Below, piece after piece: positions 16,812 through 27,075 of a stretch of DNA of 64,000 nucleotides (position 1 is its first letter; every line of letters begins with the position of its first letter). The translations under genes were made by a program, and so were the position numbers. The DNA is from Hydrogenophaga sp. (lineage in GTDB: Bacteria; Pseudomonadota; Gammaproteobacteria; Burkholderiales; Burkholderiaceae_C). The stretch covers positions 1 through 64,000 of the forward strand of contig JAJNQE010000025.1 of NCBI GenBank assembly GCA_021154985.1, in the 5' to 3' direction. The notes below the pieces were generated by a model. The model had not been told where the DNA came from and did not search any database. It was given only the letters and a program-made list of their open reading frames with translations.

Positions 16812-17780
16812 TCACCGCGCTCGGGGTGGCGCTGTCCGCGCGTCGAAACCCTCGGCCAGGGCCACCCGCAGCCAGGCCACAAACGCCGACACCGAACGCG
16901 GCACGTGGCTGGCGTAAGGCCGGACCGCGAAGATCTGGGCGCTGAACGTGCCCACCGATGCCCAGCCCTGGAGGACCTCCACCAACTGGCCCGATTGCAG
17001 GGCGGCCTGCGCGCTGAAGTCGGGCACGAGCGCGATGCCCAGGCCGGCGATGGCCGCGTCGCGCAGGGCCTCGCTGTTGTTGGCGCTGAACGGGCCCGAC
17101 ACCGGCACCGTGACGCGCTGTGCCTGCGCCTTCTTGCGCCCTTCGGCGGGGGTGAAGTGCCAGGCCGACGTGTCCTGCGCGCGGGGGTAGTGCAGGCAGG
17201 CGTGCCGGGCCAGGTCCTGGGGGGTGTCGGGTGTGCCCTGGTGGCGCAGGTAATCGCGGCTGGCCACCAGCACCGAGCGGGTGCTGCACAAGGGCCAGGC
17301 CACGTGGGTGTCGGGCGGTGAAGCGGTGTGGCGGATCGCCAGATCGAAGCCCTCGGTGGCAAGCGATCGGAGGCGATCCGACATGTCCAGCTCCAGCCGG
17401 ATGTGGGGATGCGCCCGCACGAACGATGCGATCCGGGGCACCAGCTGCTGGCGCGCAAACGCGACCGGTGCGGTCACCCGCACCAGGCCGGCCGGTTCGT
17501 CGGCGAGGTCGCGCACGCTGGAGAAACTCTGGGCAATGCGCTCGAACGGATCGCGCAAGCCGTCCACCAGCTGCTGCCCCGCCTCGGTCAGGCGCACGCT
17601 GCGCGTGGTGCGCTGCACCAGGGGCACGCCGGCGGCGCGCTCCAGCTCGCTGATGCGCTGGCTCATGGCCGCCTTGCTCACGCCCAGGCGCTGCGCCGAC
17701 GCGGTGTAGCTGCCTTGCTGCGCCAGCACGGTGAGCCAGTGCAAGTGCATCCAGAGGGCTTCGACTTTTTTCTCATCCAT
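16812..17780 (-). CDS. LysR-family transcriptional regulator, probable mmsA regulator
   Basis: About 322 aa: winged HTH at residues 8-65 (LHWLTVLAQQGSYTASAQRLGVSKAAMSQRISELE), then a LysR substrate-binding domain (VRVTAPVAFARQQLVPRI onward). Starts are possible at 17807 (TTG), 17795 (ATG) and 17780 (ATG). The 17780 start is used because an inverted repeat, ATTGTT-N10-AACAAT (17787-17808), looks like an operator and would lie just upstream. It is divergent from the mmsA gene, the classical LysR arrangement, suggesting that it controls mmsA in response to a valine, beta-alanine or inositol breakdown metabolite (inference). Confidence 0.82.
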   Translation of the reverse strand: MDEKKVEALWMHLHWLTVLAQQGSYTASAQRLGVSKAAMSQRISELERAAGVPLVQRTTRSVRLTEAGQQLVDGLRDPFERIAQSFSSVRDLADEPAGLVRVTAPVAFARQQLVPRIASFVRAHPHIRLELDMSDRLRSLATEGFDLAIRHTASPPDTHVAWPLCSTRSVLVASRDYLRHQGTPDTPQDLARHACLHYPRAQDTSAWHFTPAEGRKKAQAQRVTVPVSGPFSANNSEALRDAAIAGLGIALVPDFSAQAALQSGQLVEVLQGWASVGTFSAQIFAVRPYASHVPRSVSAFVAWLRVALAEGFDARTAPPRAR

Positions 17781-17786
17781 GGCCCG

Positions 17787-17808
17787 ATTGTTCATCGTTT
17801 CAAACAAT
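17787..17808. promoter_or_regulatory. Inverted repeat in the LysR/mmsA intergenic region
   Basis: ATTGTT (17787-17792) and AACAAT (17803-17808) are separated by 10 bp. The symmetry and position between divergent genes fit a LysR-type recognition site. It overlaps the two upstream candidate starts of the regulator. Confidence 0.4.
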
Positions 17809-17891
17809 CAGTTCAGTCCACACCACTAGGCGAGGGCGAGTGCGGTGCCTAAACTGCCCTTGTTTCCTGCACCCATTCACACGAGACCACC

Positions 17892-19409
<1,518 letters not shown>

Positions 19410-19423
19410 AGCAGGAGCCGGGC

Positions 19424-19711
19424 GTGGACGACGGCAACAGCGCCTACGACCCGGCCCAAGGCGACTGGAAAACGCTCGTCACGTTTTTCAGTCCCACAGA
19501 GGCCTACCTGCTGCGCGGGTGCTTGCAAGCGGGCGGCGTTCCCGCCACGGTGGCCGACGCGCATCTGGTGCAGAGCTACACCCTGCTGGCGGGCGCCATT
19601 CCGGTTCGGGTGATGGTGCCCGAGCTGCGTTTTGCCGAAGCCGAAGCCGTGGTTGCGGCCTTCAAGCGCGGCGATTTCAGTCTGGACGACACAGACCCCG
19701 AGACACCATGA
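19424..19711 (+). CDS. DUF2007-domain protein
   Basis: A 95-aa soluble protein of the DUF2007 (putative signal-transducing) family: TLVTFFSPTEAYLLRGCLQAGGVPATVAD followed by IPVRVMVPELRFAEAEAVVAAF across residues about 20-82. The GTG at 19424 is chosen because AGGAG stands 6 nt before it; another GTG at 19406 overlaps the mmsA stop as GTGA and cannot be excluded. Its stop overlaps the GMC oxidoreductase start (ATGA). Function unknown; it is probably cotranscribed with mmsA and the oxidoreductase. Confidence 0.8.
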   Translation: MDDGNSAYDPAQGDWKTLVTFFSPTEAYLLRGCLQAGGVPATVADAHLVQSYTLLAGAIPVRVMVPELRFAEAEAVVAAFKRGDFSLDDTDPETP

Positions 19712-21351
19712 ACAACACCACCTTCGACTTCATCGTCATTGGCGCCGGCACCGCGGGCTGCCTGCTGGCCAACCGCCTGAGCGCCGACGCGAGCAAGCGT
19801 GTGCTGCTGGTCGAGGCTGGCCGCAAGGACGACTACCACTGGATCCACATCCCCGTGGGATACCTCTACTGCATCGGCAACCCGCGCACCGACTGGCTCT
19901 ACCAGACCGAGCCCGACCCGGGGCTCAACGGCCGCCGGCTTCGCTACCCGCGCGGCAAGGGCCTGGGCGGTTGCTCCAGCATCAACGGGATGATCTACAT
20001 GCGCGGACAGAGCCGCGACTACGACCAGTGGGCCAGCCTCACGGGCGACGACGCCTGGCGCTGGGACAACTGCCTGCCCGACTTCAAGGCGCACGAAAAC
20101 CACCACCGGCTCGACGCCGCGCAAGACCCCGCGTTTGCAAGGTTGCACGGCCATGGCGGTGAGTGGCGCATCGAAAAACAGCGCCTGCGCTGGGACGTGC
20201 TGGACGCCTTCGCTCAAGCCGCGCAACAGGCCGGCGTGCCCGCCACGCCCGACTTCAACACCGGCAACAACGAAGGCGTTGGCTACTTCGAGGTGAACCA
20301 GAAAAGCGGCTGGCGCTGGAACGCCTCCAAGGCCTTCCTGCGCCCCGCCCAGGGCCGCCCCAACCTCACGGTGTGGACCGAAACCACCACCGAACAACTG
20401 GTGCTGGAGCGCGACGCCGCTGGCCAGCTGCGCTGCACAGGTGTGGCGCTGCTGCGCGACGGACAGCGCGTGCGCGTGTCGGCCACCCAGGAGGTGGTGC
20501 TGAGCGCAGGCAGCATCGGCTCACCGGCCATCTTGCAGCGCTCGGGCATTGGCCCGGCCGCTGTGTTGCAGCAGCTCGGCATCGCGGTGCAACACCACCT
20601 GCCCGGGGTGGGCGAAAACCTGCAGGACCACCTGCAGATCCGCGCGGTGTTCAAGGTGCAGGGAGCAACCACGCTCAACGTGCTGGCCAGCAGTCTGTGG
20701 GGCAAAGCGAAGATCGGCCTGGAATACGCGCTCAAGCGAAGCGGCCCCATGAGCATGGCGCCCAGCCAGCTCGGCGCCTTCACCCGCAGCGACCCGGCCC
20801 AGCCCTGGCCCAACATCCAGTACCACGTGCAGCCGCTCAGCCTGGATGCGTTTGGTGAACCGCTGCACAGCTTCCCCGCGTTCACCGCCAGCGTGTGCAA
20901 CCTCAACCCGACCAGCCGAGGGCATGTGCGGATCACCTCGGCGCAGCCCGGCGCCGCGCCGGCGATTGCGCCGAATTACCTGAGCACATCCGAAGACCGC
21001 CAGGTGGCCGCCGACAGCCTGCGCGTGACGCGCCGAATCGTGGCCCAGCCGGCGCTGGCGAAATATCAGCCGCAGGAGCACAAGCCGGGTGTGCAGTTTC
21101 AGAGCGACGACGAGCTGGCCCGGCTGGCCGGCGACATCGCCAGCACGATTTTTCACCCGGTGGGCACCACCAAGATGGGTGCCGACAACGACCCCCTGGC
21201 GGTGGTGGACAGCCACCTGCGCGTGCGCGGCGTGGCGGGTTTGCGCGTGGTCGATGCGGGCGTGATGCCCACCATCACCAGCGGCAACACCAACAGCCCC
21301 ACCCTGATGATTGCGGAGAAGGCAGCGCGCTGGATCTTGAACGCGGCGTGA
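19708..21351 (+). CDS. GMC-family flavin oxidoreductase (choline/alcohol dehydrogenase-like)
   Basis: A 547-aa FAD enzyme oxidising an alcohol to an aldehyde. Dinucleotide fold FDFIVIGAGTAGCLLANRLS near the N-terminus; GMC signature 1 PRGKGLGGCSSINGMIYMRG at about 88-107; signature 2 VVLSAGSIGSPAILQRSGIG near 265-284; C-terminal active-site region FHPVGTTKMG and TITSGNTNSPTLMIAEKAA. Translationally coupled to DUF2007 by ATGA. The substrate cannot be read from sequence; linkage to mmsA suggests it may feed an aldehyde or semialdehyde into the same catabolic route. Confidence 0.88.
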   Translation: MNNTTFDFIVIGAGTAGCLLANRLSADASKRVLLVEAGRKDDYHWIHIPVGYLYCIGNPRTDWLYQTEPDPGLNGRRLRYPRGKGLGGCSSINGMIYMRGQSRDYDQWASLTGDDAWRWDNCLPDFKAHENHHRLDAAQDPAFARLHGHGGEWRIEKQRLRWDVLDAFAQAAQQAGVPATPDFNTGNNEGVGYFEVNQKSGWRWNASKAFLRPAQGRPNLTVWTETTTEQLVLERDAAGQLRCTGVALLRDGQRVRVSATQEVVLSAGSIGSPAILQRSGIGPAAVLQQLGIAVQHHLPGVGENLQDHLQIRAVFKVQGATTLNVLASSLWGKAKIGLEYALKRSGPMSMAPSQLGAFTRSDPAQPWPNIQYHVQPLSLDAFGEPLHSFPAFTASVCNLNPTSRGHVRITSAQPGAAPAIAPNYLSTSEDRQVAADSLRVTRRIVAQPALAKYQPQEHKPGVQFQSDDELARLAGDIASTIFHPVGTTKMGADNDPLAVVDSHLRVRGVAGLRVVDAGVMPTITSGNTNSPTLMIAEKAARWILNAA

Positions 21352-21364
21352 CCGGAAGCCGACC

Positions 21365-21445
21365 GATCCGCCGCCGGGCCGCCCCAAGGCGGATCAGCCC
21401 CCTCGGGGGGCAGCGGACCACGCGCAGCGAGGGAGCGTGGGGGCC
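21365..21445. repeat. Intergenic multi-hairpin repeat, copy 1
   Basis: Two successive palindromes, GATCCGCC/GGCGGATC (21365-21395) and GCCCCCT/CGGGGGGC (21397-21411), followed by a GCAGCG...GGGAGCGTGGGGGCC tail. A related element lies at 34924-35000. Such elements are frequent between genes in Comamonadaceae. Here it separates the GMC gene and kup, which converge, and may terminate both. Confidence 0.6.
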
Positions 21446-23313
21446 TATATCTCGATTTTCGAGCCGAGCTCGATCACCGCGTTGTTCGGCAGGTGCAGAA
21501 ATTGCGCGGCCGCGCTGGCGTTGTGGTGCATCTGGGCAAACAGCTTTTCGCGCCACGGCGCCATGCCGCCACCCAGCGTGGGCGTGACCACGTCGCGTGA
21601 GAGGAAGTAGCTGGTCGTCATCGCCTCCATCTCGCACCCGTGGCCGCGCATCAGCTGCAGCGCCTTGGGCACATCGGGCTCGTCCTTGAAGCCGTAGTTC
21701 AGCGTCACGGCCCAGCAATCGTGGCCCAGTGGCTCGATCTGCAAGCGCTGACCAGGCGCGATCCACGGCACCTCGTGGCTGCGCACCGTCACAAACAGGT
21801 TCTGGTCGTGCAGCACCTTGTTGTGCTTGAGGTTGTGCAACATCGCGTTGGGCACATTGCCTCGCTCGGCGGTGAGGAACACCGCCGTGCCCGCCACGCG
21901 CACCGGCGGGCTCACGAACACCGCTTCCAGAAAACCCGGCAGGTCCAGCGCCTCGGCCTGCTGGGCTTCGGCCATGAGGCTGCGGCCGCGCTTCCAGGTC
22001 ATCATGAGCGTGAACACCAGCCCGCCGATGAGCAACGGAAACCAGCCACCGGCGAACAGCTTTAGCAGGTTGGAGGTGAAGAACGCGAGGTCGACCACGA
22101 AGAAGAACCCGGTGGCGGCCACGCACAGCCACAGCGGGTATTTCCAGCCGTAGCGGATCACATAAAACGTGAGCACGGTGGTGATCAGCATGTCCAGCGT
22201 CACGGCGATGCCGTAAGCCGCGGCCAGGTTGGTGGACGACTTGAACATCACCACCGCCAGCACGATCGCGGCGAACAGGCCCCAGTTGACGAAGGGCATG
22301 TAGATCTGGCCGGTGTCGTGTTCGCTGGTGTGCTGCACCTGCAGGCGCGGCAAATACCCCAGCTGCATGGCCTGTTTGGTCACGCTGAAAGCCCCGGTGA
22401 TCAGCGCCTGCGAAGCGATCACCGTGGCCATGGTGGCCAGCAGCACCAGCGGCAGCAAGGCCCAGTCGGGCGCCATGTTGAAGAACGGGTTTTTCACCGC
22501 CTCGGGCCGCTCGAGCAAAAGCGCGCCCTGGCCAAAGTAGTTCAGCGTCAGGCAAGGCATGACCACCAGAAACCAGGCCAGGCGGATCGGCTTCTTGCCG
22601 AAATGGCCCAGGTCGGCGTAAAGCGCTTCAGCCCCGGTGACACACAGCACCACCGCGCCCAGGATGATGAAGGTGGTGCCCGGCTGCTGCCACATGAAGC
22701 GCAGCGCATGGTGCGGACTGAGCGCGGCCAGGATCTCGGGGTGGTCCACGATCTGCACCACGCCCAGACCGGCGACGGTGAGGAACCACACCACGGTGAT
22801 GGGGCCGAAAAACTTGCCGATGCCGCCGGTGCCGCGTTTTTGCACCGCGAACAGCGCGAACAGCACCAGCAACGTGATCGGCACCACGTACTGGCGGAAA
22901 GCGGGCGAGATGACCTCCAGGCCTTCCACCGCCGACAGCACCGAGATCGCCGGGGTGATGACACCGTCACCGTAGAACAGCGCGGTGCCGAAGATGCCGA
23001 TGGCCAGCAGTGTCTGGCGCAGCTCGGGCCGGTCTTTCACCGCGGTGGAGGCCAGTGCCAGCATGGCAATGAGGCCGCCCTCGCCGTGGTTGTCGGCACG
23101 CAGCACCAACACCACGTACTTCAGCGACACGATCACGGTCAGCGTCCAGAACAGGATGGACAGGATGCCGTAGACGTTGGCGTGGGTGAAGGGAACGTGG
23201 CCGGAACCGAAGACTTCCTTGACGGCGTACAGCACGCTGGTGCCGATGTCGCCGTAGACCACACCGATGGCGCCCAGGGTGAGCGCGGCAAGAGACGATT
23301 TGGAAGCTGACAC
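21445..23313 (-). CDS. kup: Low-affinity K+ uptake permease Kup
   Basis: Potassium:proton symporter of the Kup/HAK/KT family, 622 aa, about 12 transmembrane helices in the first 430 residues and a soluble C-terminal domain. Family hallmarks: LTLGAIGVVYGDIGTSVLYA at the start, LRADNHGEGGLIAMLAL, and FYGDGVITPAISVLSAVEG. The start is GTG at 23313, giving MSASKSSLAAL. The 132-nt upstream region to gshA contains GC-rich inverted repeats. Confidence 0.95.
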   Translation of the reverse strand: MSASKSSLAALTLGAIGVVYGDIGTSVLYAVKEVFGSGHVPFTHANVYGILSILFWTLTVIVSLKYVVLVLRADNHGEGGLIAMLALASTAVKDRPELRQTLLAIGIFGTALFYGDGVITPAISVLSAVEGLEVISPAFRQYVVPITLLVLFALFAVQKRGTGGIGKFFGPITVVWFLTVAGLGVVQIVDHPEILAALSPHHALRFMWQQPGTTFIILGAVVLCVTGAEALYADLGHFGKKPIRLAWFLVVMPCLTLNYFGQGALLLERPEAVKNPFFNMAPDWALLPLVLLATMATVIASQALITGAFSVTKQAMQLGYLPRLQVQHTSEHDTGQIYMPFVNWGLFAAIVLAVVMFKSSTNLAAAYGIAVTLDMLITTVLTFYVIRYGWKYPLWLCVAATGFFFVVDLAFFTSNLLKLFAGGWFPLLIGGLVFTLMMTWKRGRSLMAEAQQAEALDLPGFLEAVFVSPPVRVAGTAVFLTAERGNVPNAMLHNLKHNKVLHDQNLFVTVRSHEVPWIAPGQRLQIEPLGHDCWAVTLNYGFKDEPDVPKALQLMRGHGCEMEAMTTSYFLSRDVVTPTLGGGMAPWREKLFAQMHHNASAAAQFLHLPNNAVIELGSKIEI

Positions 23314-23373
23314 AAAACAACCCCGGCCTTGCGGGCGCGGGGCAGGTTGTCTGGGGACCGCGATTTTGCGCCT

Positions 23374-23404
23374 GCCCCGGCCTCCGTGTCTGTGGGCCGG
23401 GGGC
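23374..23404 (-). terminator. GC-rich hairpin after gshA
   Basis: GCCCCGGCC (23374-23382) pairs with GGCCGGGGGC (23395-23404) with one bulged G. It lies downstream of gshA on the minus strand and upstream of kup. There is no U-tract, so it could instead be structure in the kup leader. Confidence 0.35.
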
Positions 23405-23445
23405 TCTAAAGCGCAGCTCCAGTGTCTATGTTGCGCTGCAGCAAC

Positions 23446-24738
23446 TCACTCGTAGACCTCGGCGTCGGGGTCGGTGGCTTCCAGCTCGTAGCTCGCCGCC
23501 AGCATGGCCAGGCGGCCAATGACGCCGTACATGTAGAAGCGGTTGGGCACGCTCGCACCCGGTTTGACGCCGGGCTGCGGCAGCTGCGCGCTCTGCTCGA
23601 ACGCCAGCGGCACGTAGCTGGAGCCGGGTGCGTTGAGGTTTTCGTCCACGCCACGGTCGGCGTGCACGCGGTAGAAGCCGCCCACCACGTAGCGGTCCAT
23701 CATGTAGACCACCGGCTCGGCCACCGCGCTGTTGATGCGCTCGTTGGTGAGCACACCTTCTTGAATGATCACCTCGTGCACCGCCTGGCCCGACTGTGTG
23801 ACGGCCATGTGGGCCTTGGTCTTGGCGGAAAGGTTGTCGATCTCGCGCGCGTCGCGCACGGTGAGGATGCCCATGCCGCCGGTGCCGTTGTCGGCCTTGA
23901 CCACGACAAACGGCTTCTCGTTGATGCCGTACTCCTTGTACTTGCGGCGGATCTTGCCCAGCAGCGCGTCGGTGTTGCTGCGCAGGCATTCGAGCCCGGC
24001 GTCGGTGTTGAAGTCGACCTCGCCGCACTGGTTGAACATCGGATTGATCAGCCAGTGGTCCATGCCGAGGAGCTTGCCGAAGCGCTTGGACACCTCTTCG
24101 TAGGCCTTGAAGTGGTGGCTCTTGCGCCGCGTGGGCCAGCCACCGTGCAGCGGCGGCAGCAGGTACTGCTCGTGCAGGTCTTCCACGATGCCGGGCACGC
24201 CCGCGCTCAGGTCGTTGTTGAGCAGGATGGTGCAGGGATCGAAGTTTTTCAGGCCCAGGCGCCGCTTGGTGCGGATCAGCGGCTCCAGCACCACCTTTTC
24301 GCCACCTGGCAGCTCGATCGTGGTGGGCGCCTTGATGTCGTTGGACATGGAGCCCAGCCGCACATTGAGACCGGCCATGTAGAAGATGCGCTGAAGCTGC
24401 GCCAGGTTGCTCAGGTAGAAGGTGTCACGCGTGTTCTCGGGGATCAGCAGCAGGTTCTTGGCCTCGGGGCAGATCTTCTCGATCGCGGCCATGGCCGCCT
24501 GCACCGCCAGGGGAATCATCTCGGGCGTGAGGTGGTTCCAGCCGCCGGGGTAGAGGTTGGTGTCCACCGGTGCCAGCTTGAAGCCGGCGTTGCGCACGTC
24601 GACCGAGCTGTAGAACGGCGGCGTGTGCTCCATCCACTCCAGCCGGAACCAGCGCTCGATCACCGGGGTGGACTCGAGGATGCGCTGCTCAAGCTCGTTG
24701 ATGGGGCCGGTGAGGGCGGTGACGAGGTGGGGGACCAT
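23446..24738 (-). CDS. gshA: Glutamate-cysteine ligase (proteobacterial type)
   Basis: First enzyme of glutathione synthesis, joining glutamate and cysteine with ATP; 430 aa, cytoplasmic. It belongs to the proteobacterial ATP-grasp-like GshA group: MVPHLVTALTGPINELEQRI at the start, GFKLAPVDTNLYPGGWNHL, PFVVVKADNGTGGMGILTV and NRFYMYGVIGRLAMLAASYE. The start at 24738 gives the conserved opening; the longer frame to 24846 has no conserved sequence. gshB is not in the window. Glutathione made here could supply the peroxidase gene at 882 (loose functional link). Confidence 0.92.
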   Translation of the reverse strand: MVPHLVTALTGPINELEQRILESTPVIERWFRLEWMEHTPPFYSSVDVRNAGFKLAPVDTNLYPGGWNHLTPEMIPLAVQAAMAAIEKICPEAKNLLLIPENTRDTFYLSNLAQLQRIFYMAGLNVRLGSMSNDIKAPTTIELPGGEKVVLEPLIRTKRRLGLKNFDPCTILLNNDLSAGVPGIVEDLHEQYLLPPLHGGWPTRRKSHHFKAYEEVSKRFGKLLGMDHWLINPMFNQCGEVDFNTDAGLECLRSNTDALLGKIRRKYKEYGINEKPFVVVKADNGTGGMGILTVRDAREIDNLSAKTKAHMAVTQSGQAVHEVIIQEGVLTNERINSAVAEPVVYMMDRYVVGGFYRVHADRGVDENLNAPGSSYVPLAFEQSAQLPQPGVKPGASVPNRFYMYGVIGRLAMLAASYELEATDPDAEVYE

Positions 24739-24818
24739 GGGAGGAGGCCTGCGGTGACAACGGGTGGGGGTAGTCAGTGTAATGGGGTCGCATGATGACT
24801 TTGCAAGGCATTCCTTGC

Positions 24819-24847
24819 TTGCCCATCGATCAAATCGTACATACAAT
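24819..24847 (+). promoter_or_regulatory. Candidate brnTA promoter
   Basis: TTGCCC (24819-24824), 17-bp spacer, TACAAT (24842-24847, five of six to consensus). The predicted transcription start is at about 24854-24855, coinciding with the GTG proposed as the brnT start, so the transcript may be leaderless. Confidence 0.5.
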
Positions 24848-24854
24848 AAAGATC

Positions 24855-25133
24855 GTGCAAATCAGCTTCGATCCTGAAAAGAACGAACGAAACATCCGCG
24901 AGCGCAACTTGCCGTTTGCTCAGGCCGTGGATTTTGATTTCAACAACGCGCTCGTCGAGATCGACAGTCGGCATGCCTACGGCGAGAAGCGCTACGTGGC
25001 ACTGGGCCACCTTCGCGGCCGGTTGCATGTCTTGTGTTTCACAGAAACCCTTGAGGGCATTCGTGTCATCAGTTTTCGAAAAGCCAACGAACGGGAGGTA
25101 AAACGCCATGGCCGTATCCAAGCCCCTGACTAA
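24855..25133 (+). CDS. brnT: BrnT-family toxin (RelE-like ribonuclease)
   Basis: Toxin of a type II BrnT/BrnA module, about 92 aa; BrnT is a RelE-fold ribonuclease that halts translation. The family pattern ISFDPEKNERNIRERNLPFAQA, then EIDSRHAYGEKRYVALGHL and RVISFRKANEREV near the C-terminus, is clear. Family proteins start right before the ISFDP motif, so the GTG at 24855 is preferred. ATGs at 24792 and 24795 would add 20 or so unconserved residues and lie upstream of the promoter motif. brnT overlaps brnA by 26 nt, as usual for this module. Confidence 0.87.
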   Translation: MQISFDPEKNERNIRERNLPFAQAVDFDFNNALVEIDSRHAYGEKRYVALGHLRGRLHVLCFTETLEGIRVISFRKANEREVKRHGRIQAPD

Positions 25134-25389
25134 CGCCGCAGGCGAAGTCCGCGAATTGACCGCAGCCGATGTGAAGCGCTTCAAACCCGCAAAACACGCC
25201 CTGCCGGGCAGTTTGATGGCAAAGCTCAAGGTGCGCGGGCCGCAAAAAACGCCCACCAAGGAGCGGATCACGATCCGCCTGTCACCCGAAGTCGTTCAGG
25301 AATTCCGTGACACCGGCGAGGGTTGGCAGACCCGGGTTGACTCAGCGCTCAAGGACTGGTTGCGTTCGCACGACCCAGCCAACGTTTAG
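25108..25389 (+). CDS. brnA: BrnA-family antitoxin
   Basis: Antitoxin partner of BrnT, 93 aa. The C-terminal half (KERITIRLSPEVVQEFRDTGEGWQTRVDSALKDWL) is a ribbon-helix-helix DNA-binding domain that usually represses the brnTA promoter; the N-terminal part wraps the toxin. GGGAGG lies about 10 nt before the ATG. The toxin-first order matches the family. Its stop overlaps the convergent DUF2277 gene by 4 nt (TTAG). Confidence 0.9.
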   Translation: MAVSKPLTNAAGEVRELTAADVKRFKPAKHALPGSLMAKLKVRGPQKTPTKERITIRLSPEVVQEFRDTGEGWQTRVDSALKDWLRSHDPANV

Positions 25390-25655
25390 ACCCCGAAGCG
25401 CGCGGCCGTGCGCGCACGGGCCTTGGCCGCTTCCACGTCGCGGTCGCGCGGCTCGGCGCTGGTGCGCAGCGACTGGATGAGCTCGCGGGCAGAGCCGGCC
25501 ACCTGCTCCACTGCGCGCTCAAACGCGGCCTCGTTGGCCTGCGACGGCACGTTGAACCCGCTGAGCTTGCGCACGAACTGCAAGGCCGCGTCACGGATTT
25601 CCAGCTCCGTGGCGGGTGGTTCGAAATTGAACAGGGTCTTGATGTTGCGGCACAT
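25386..25655 (-). CDS. DUF2277-family protein
   Basis: An 89-aa protein of the DUF2277 family, beginning MCRNIKTLFNFEPPATELEI, the diagnostic opening, and helical throughout (ALQFVRKLSGFNVPSQANEAAF follows). Function unknown; the Cys and RNI at the N-terminus are conserved in the family. GGAGAG stands about 6 nt before the ATG at 25655. It lies 23 nt downstream of proA on the same strand and may be cotranscribed. Confidence 0.85.
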   Translation of the reverse strand: MCRNIKTLFNFEPPATELEIRDAALQFVRKLSGFNVPSQANEAAFERAVEQVAGSARELIQSLRTSAEPRDRDVEAAKARARTAARFGV

Positions 25656-25678
25656 GGCCTCTCCCTCCAGACAGTCGA

Positions 25679-26959
25679 TCACCCCCGCACTTCGCCCTCG
25701 CCCAGCACCACATATTTCAGCGAGGTCAGGCCCTCCACGCCCACCGGCCCACGCGCGTGAAACTTGTCGGTGGAAATACCAATTTCGGCACCCAGGCCAA
25801 ACTCAAAGCCATCCGCGAAGCGGGTGCTGGTGTTCACCATCACGCTGGCCGAATCCACCTCGCGCAGAAAGCGCTGCGCGTGCACGTGGTCGGTGGTGAG
25901 GATGGCGTCGGTGTGGTGGCTGCTGTAGCGGTTGATGTGGGCAATGGCCTCGTCGACGCCGCCCACCAGCTTGATGCTGATGACGGGGGCGAGGTACTCC
26001 TCGAACCAGTCGGCTTCGGTCGCGTCTTTGAGGTCAGCACCCGGCACCGCCAGGAGGATGGCCTTGCTCTCGGGGCAGCAGCGCATCTCCACCCCCTTGG
26101 CGGCGAAGATGGCGCCGATCTTCGGCAGGAAGCTGACCGCCACGCCGCGCGCCACCAACAGGCTCTCGGTCGCGTTGCAGGGGCTGTATTTCTGGGTCTT
26201 GGCGTTGTCGGTCACCTTCACGGCCAGCGCGATGTCGCTGGGATCGTCCACATAGGTGTGGCAGTTGCCGTCCAGGTGTTTGATCACCGGCACCTTGGCC
26301 TCGGCGCTGATGCGCTCGATGAGCCCTTTGCCGCCGCGCGGAATGATCACGTCCACGTATTGCGGCATGGTGATGAGCTGACCCACGGCGGCGCGGTCGG
26401 TGGTGGGCACGAGTTGCACCGCATCGGCCGGCAGGCCGGCGTCCACCAGCGCGCGCTGCACCAGCAAGGCCAGGGCGCGGTTGGATTCGATGGCCTCGGA
26501 GCCCCCGCGCAGAATGGCCGCATTGCCGCTCTTGATGGCGAGCGAGGCGGCTTCAATGGTCACGTTGGGCCGGCTCTCATAGATCATGCCGAACACGCCG
26601 ATGGGCACCCGCATCTGCCCCACGCGGATGCCGCTGGGCATCTGCTTCATGCCGGTGATGTCGCCAATGATGTCGGGCATGGCCGCTAGCTGTTCACAGC
26701 CTTGCGCGCAGGTCTCCAGGACCTTGGGCGTGAGCTTGAGGCGGTCCACCATGGGCTCGGCCAGGCCGGCGGCGCGAGCGCGCTCCAGGTCCTTGGCGTT
26801 GTCCACCTGCAGCGCGTCCACACTGGCGCGCAGCAAGGCGGCCAGGCCGAGCAAGGCGCGCTGCTTGGTGGCCGCGCTGGCTTTGGCCATGAGCGCCGAG
26901 GCCGCCTTGGCCTGCAGCCCCAGGGTGTTCATGAGTTCGGTGGTGTTGGTCGCGTTCAT
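25679..26959 (-). CDS. proA: Gamma-glutamyl phosphate reductase
   Basis: Second step of proline synthesis, NADPH reduction of gamma-glutamyl phosphate to glutamate semialdehyde; 426 aa, ALDH fold, cytoplasmic. Motifs: VPIGVFGMIYESRPNVTIEA, GGSEAIESN, LDGNCHTYVDD and catalytic Cys in KYSPCNATESLL; the C-terminal FGLGAEIGISTDKFHARGPVG is typical. The start at 26959 (MNATNTTELM) is family-like. proB is not adjacent. It is divergent from the flagellar-rod-like gene across 116 nt. Confidence 0.94.
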   Translation of the reverse strand: MNATNTTELMNTLGLQAKAASALMAKASAATKQRALLGLAALLRASVDALQVDNAKDLERARAAGLAEPMVDRLKLTPKVLETCAQGCEQLAAMPDIIGDITGMKQMPSGIRVGQMRVPIGVFGMIYESRPNVTIEAASLAIKSGNAAILRGGSEAIESNRALALLVQRALVDAGLPADAVQLVPTTDRAAVGQLITMPQYVDVIIPRGGKGLIERISAEAKVPVIKHLDGNCHTYVDDPSDIALAVKVTDNAKTQKYSPCNATESLLVARGVAVSFLPKIGAIFAAKGVEMRCCPESKAILLAVPGADLKDATEADWFEEYLAPVISIKLVGGVDEAIAHINRYSSHHTDAILTTDHVHAQRFLREVDSASVMVNTSTRFADGFEFGLGAEIGISTDKFHARGPVGVEGLTSLKYVVLGEGEVRG

Positions 26960-27075
26960 GGCGCGATTTTCGCAGAGGCACTGAAACTTGGGGCCGCCGG
27001 GCTCAAGTTGCCGCGGCGTTGGCCGATACACCGGATGAGATACCCACCCATCCGCCCTCCAAGCCCACCACCGCC

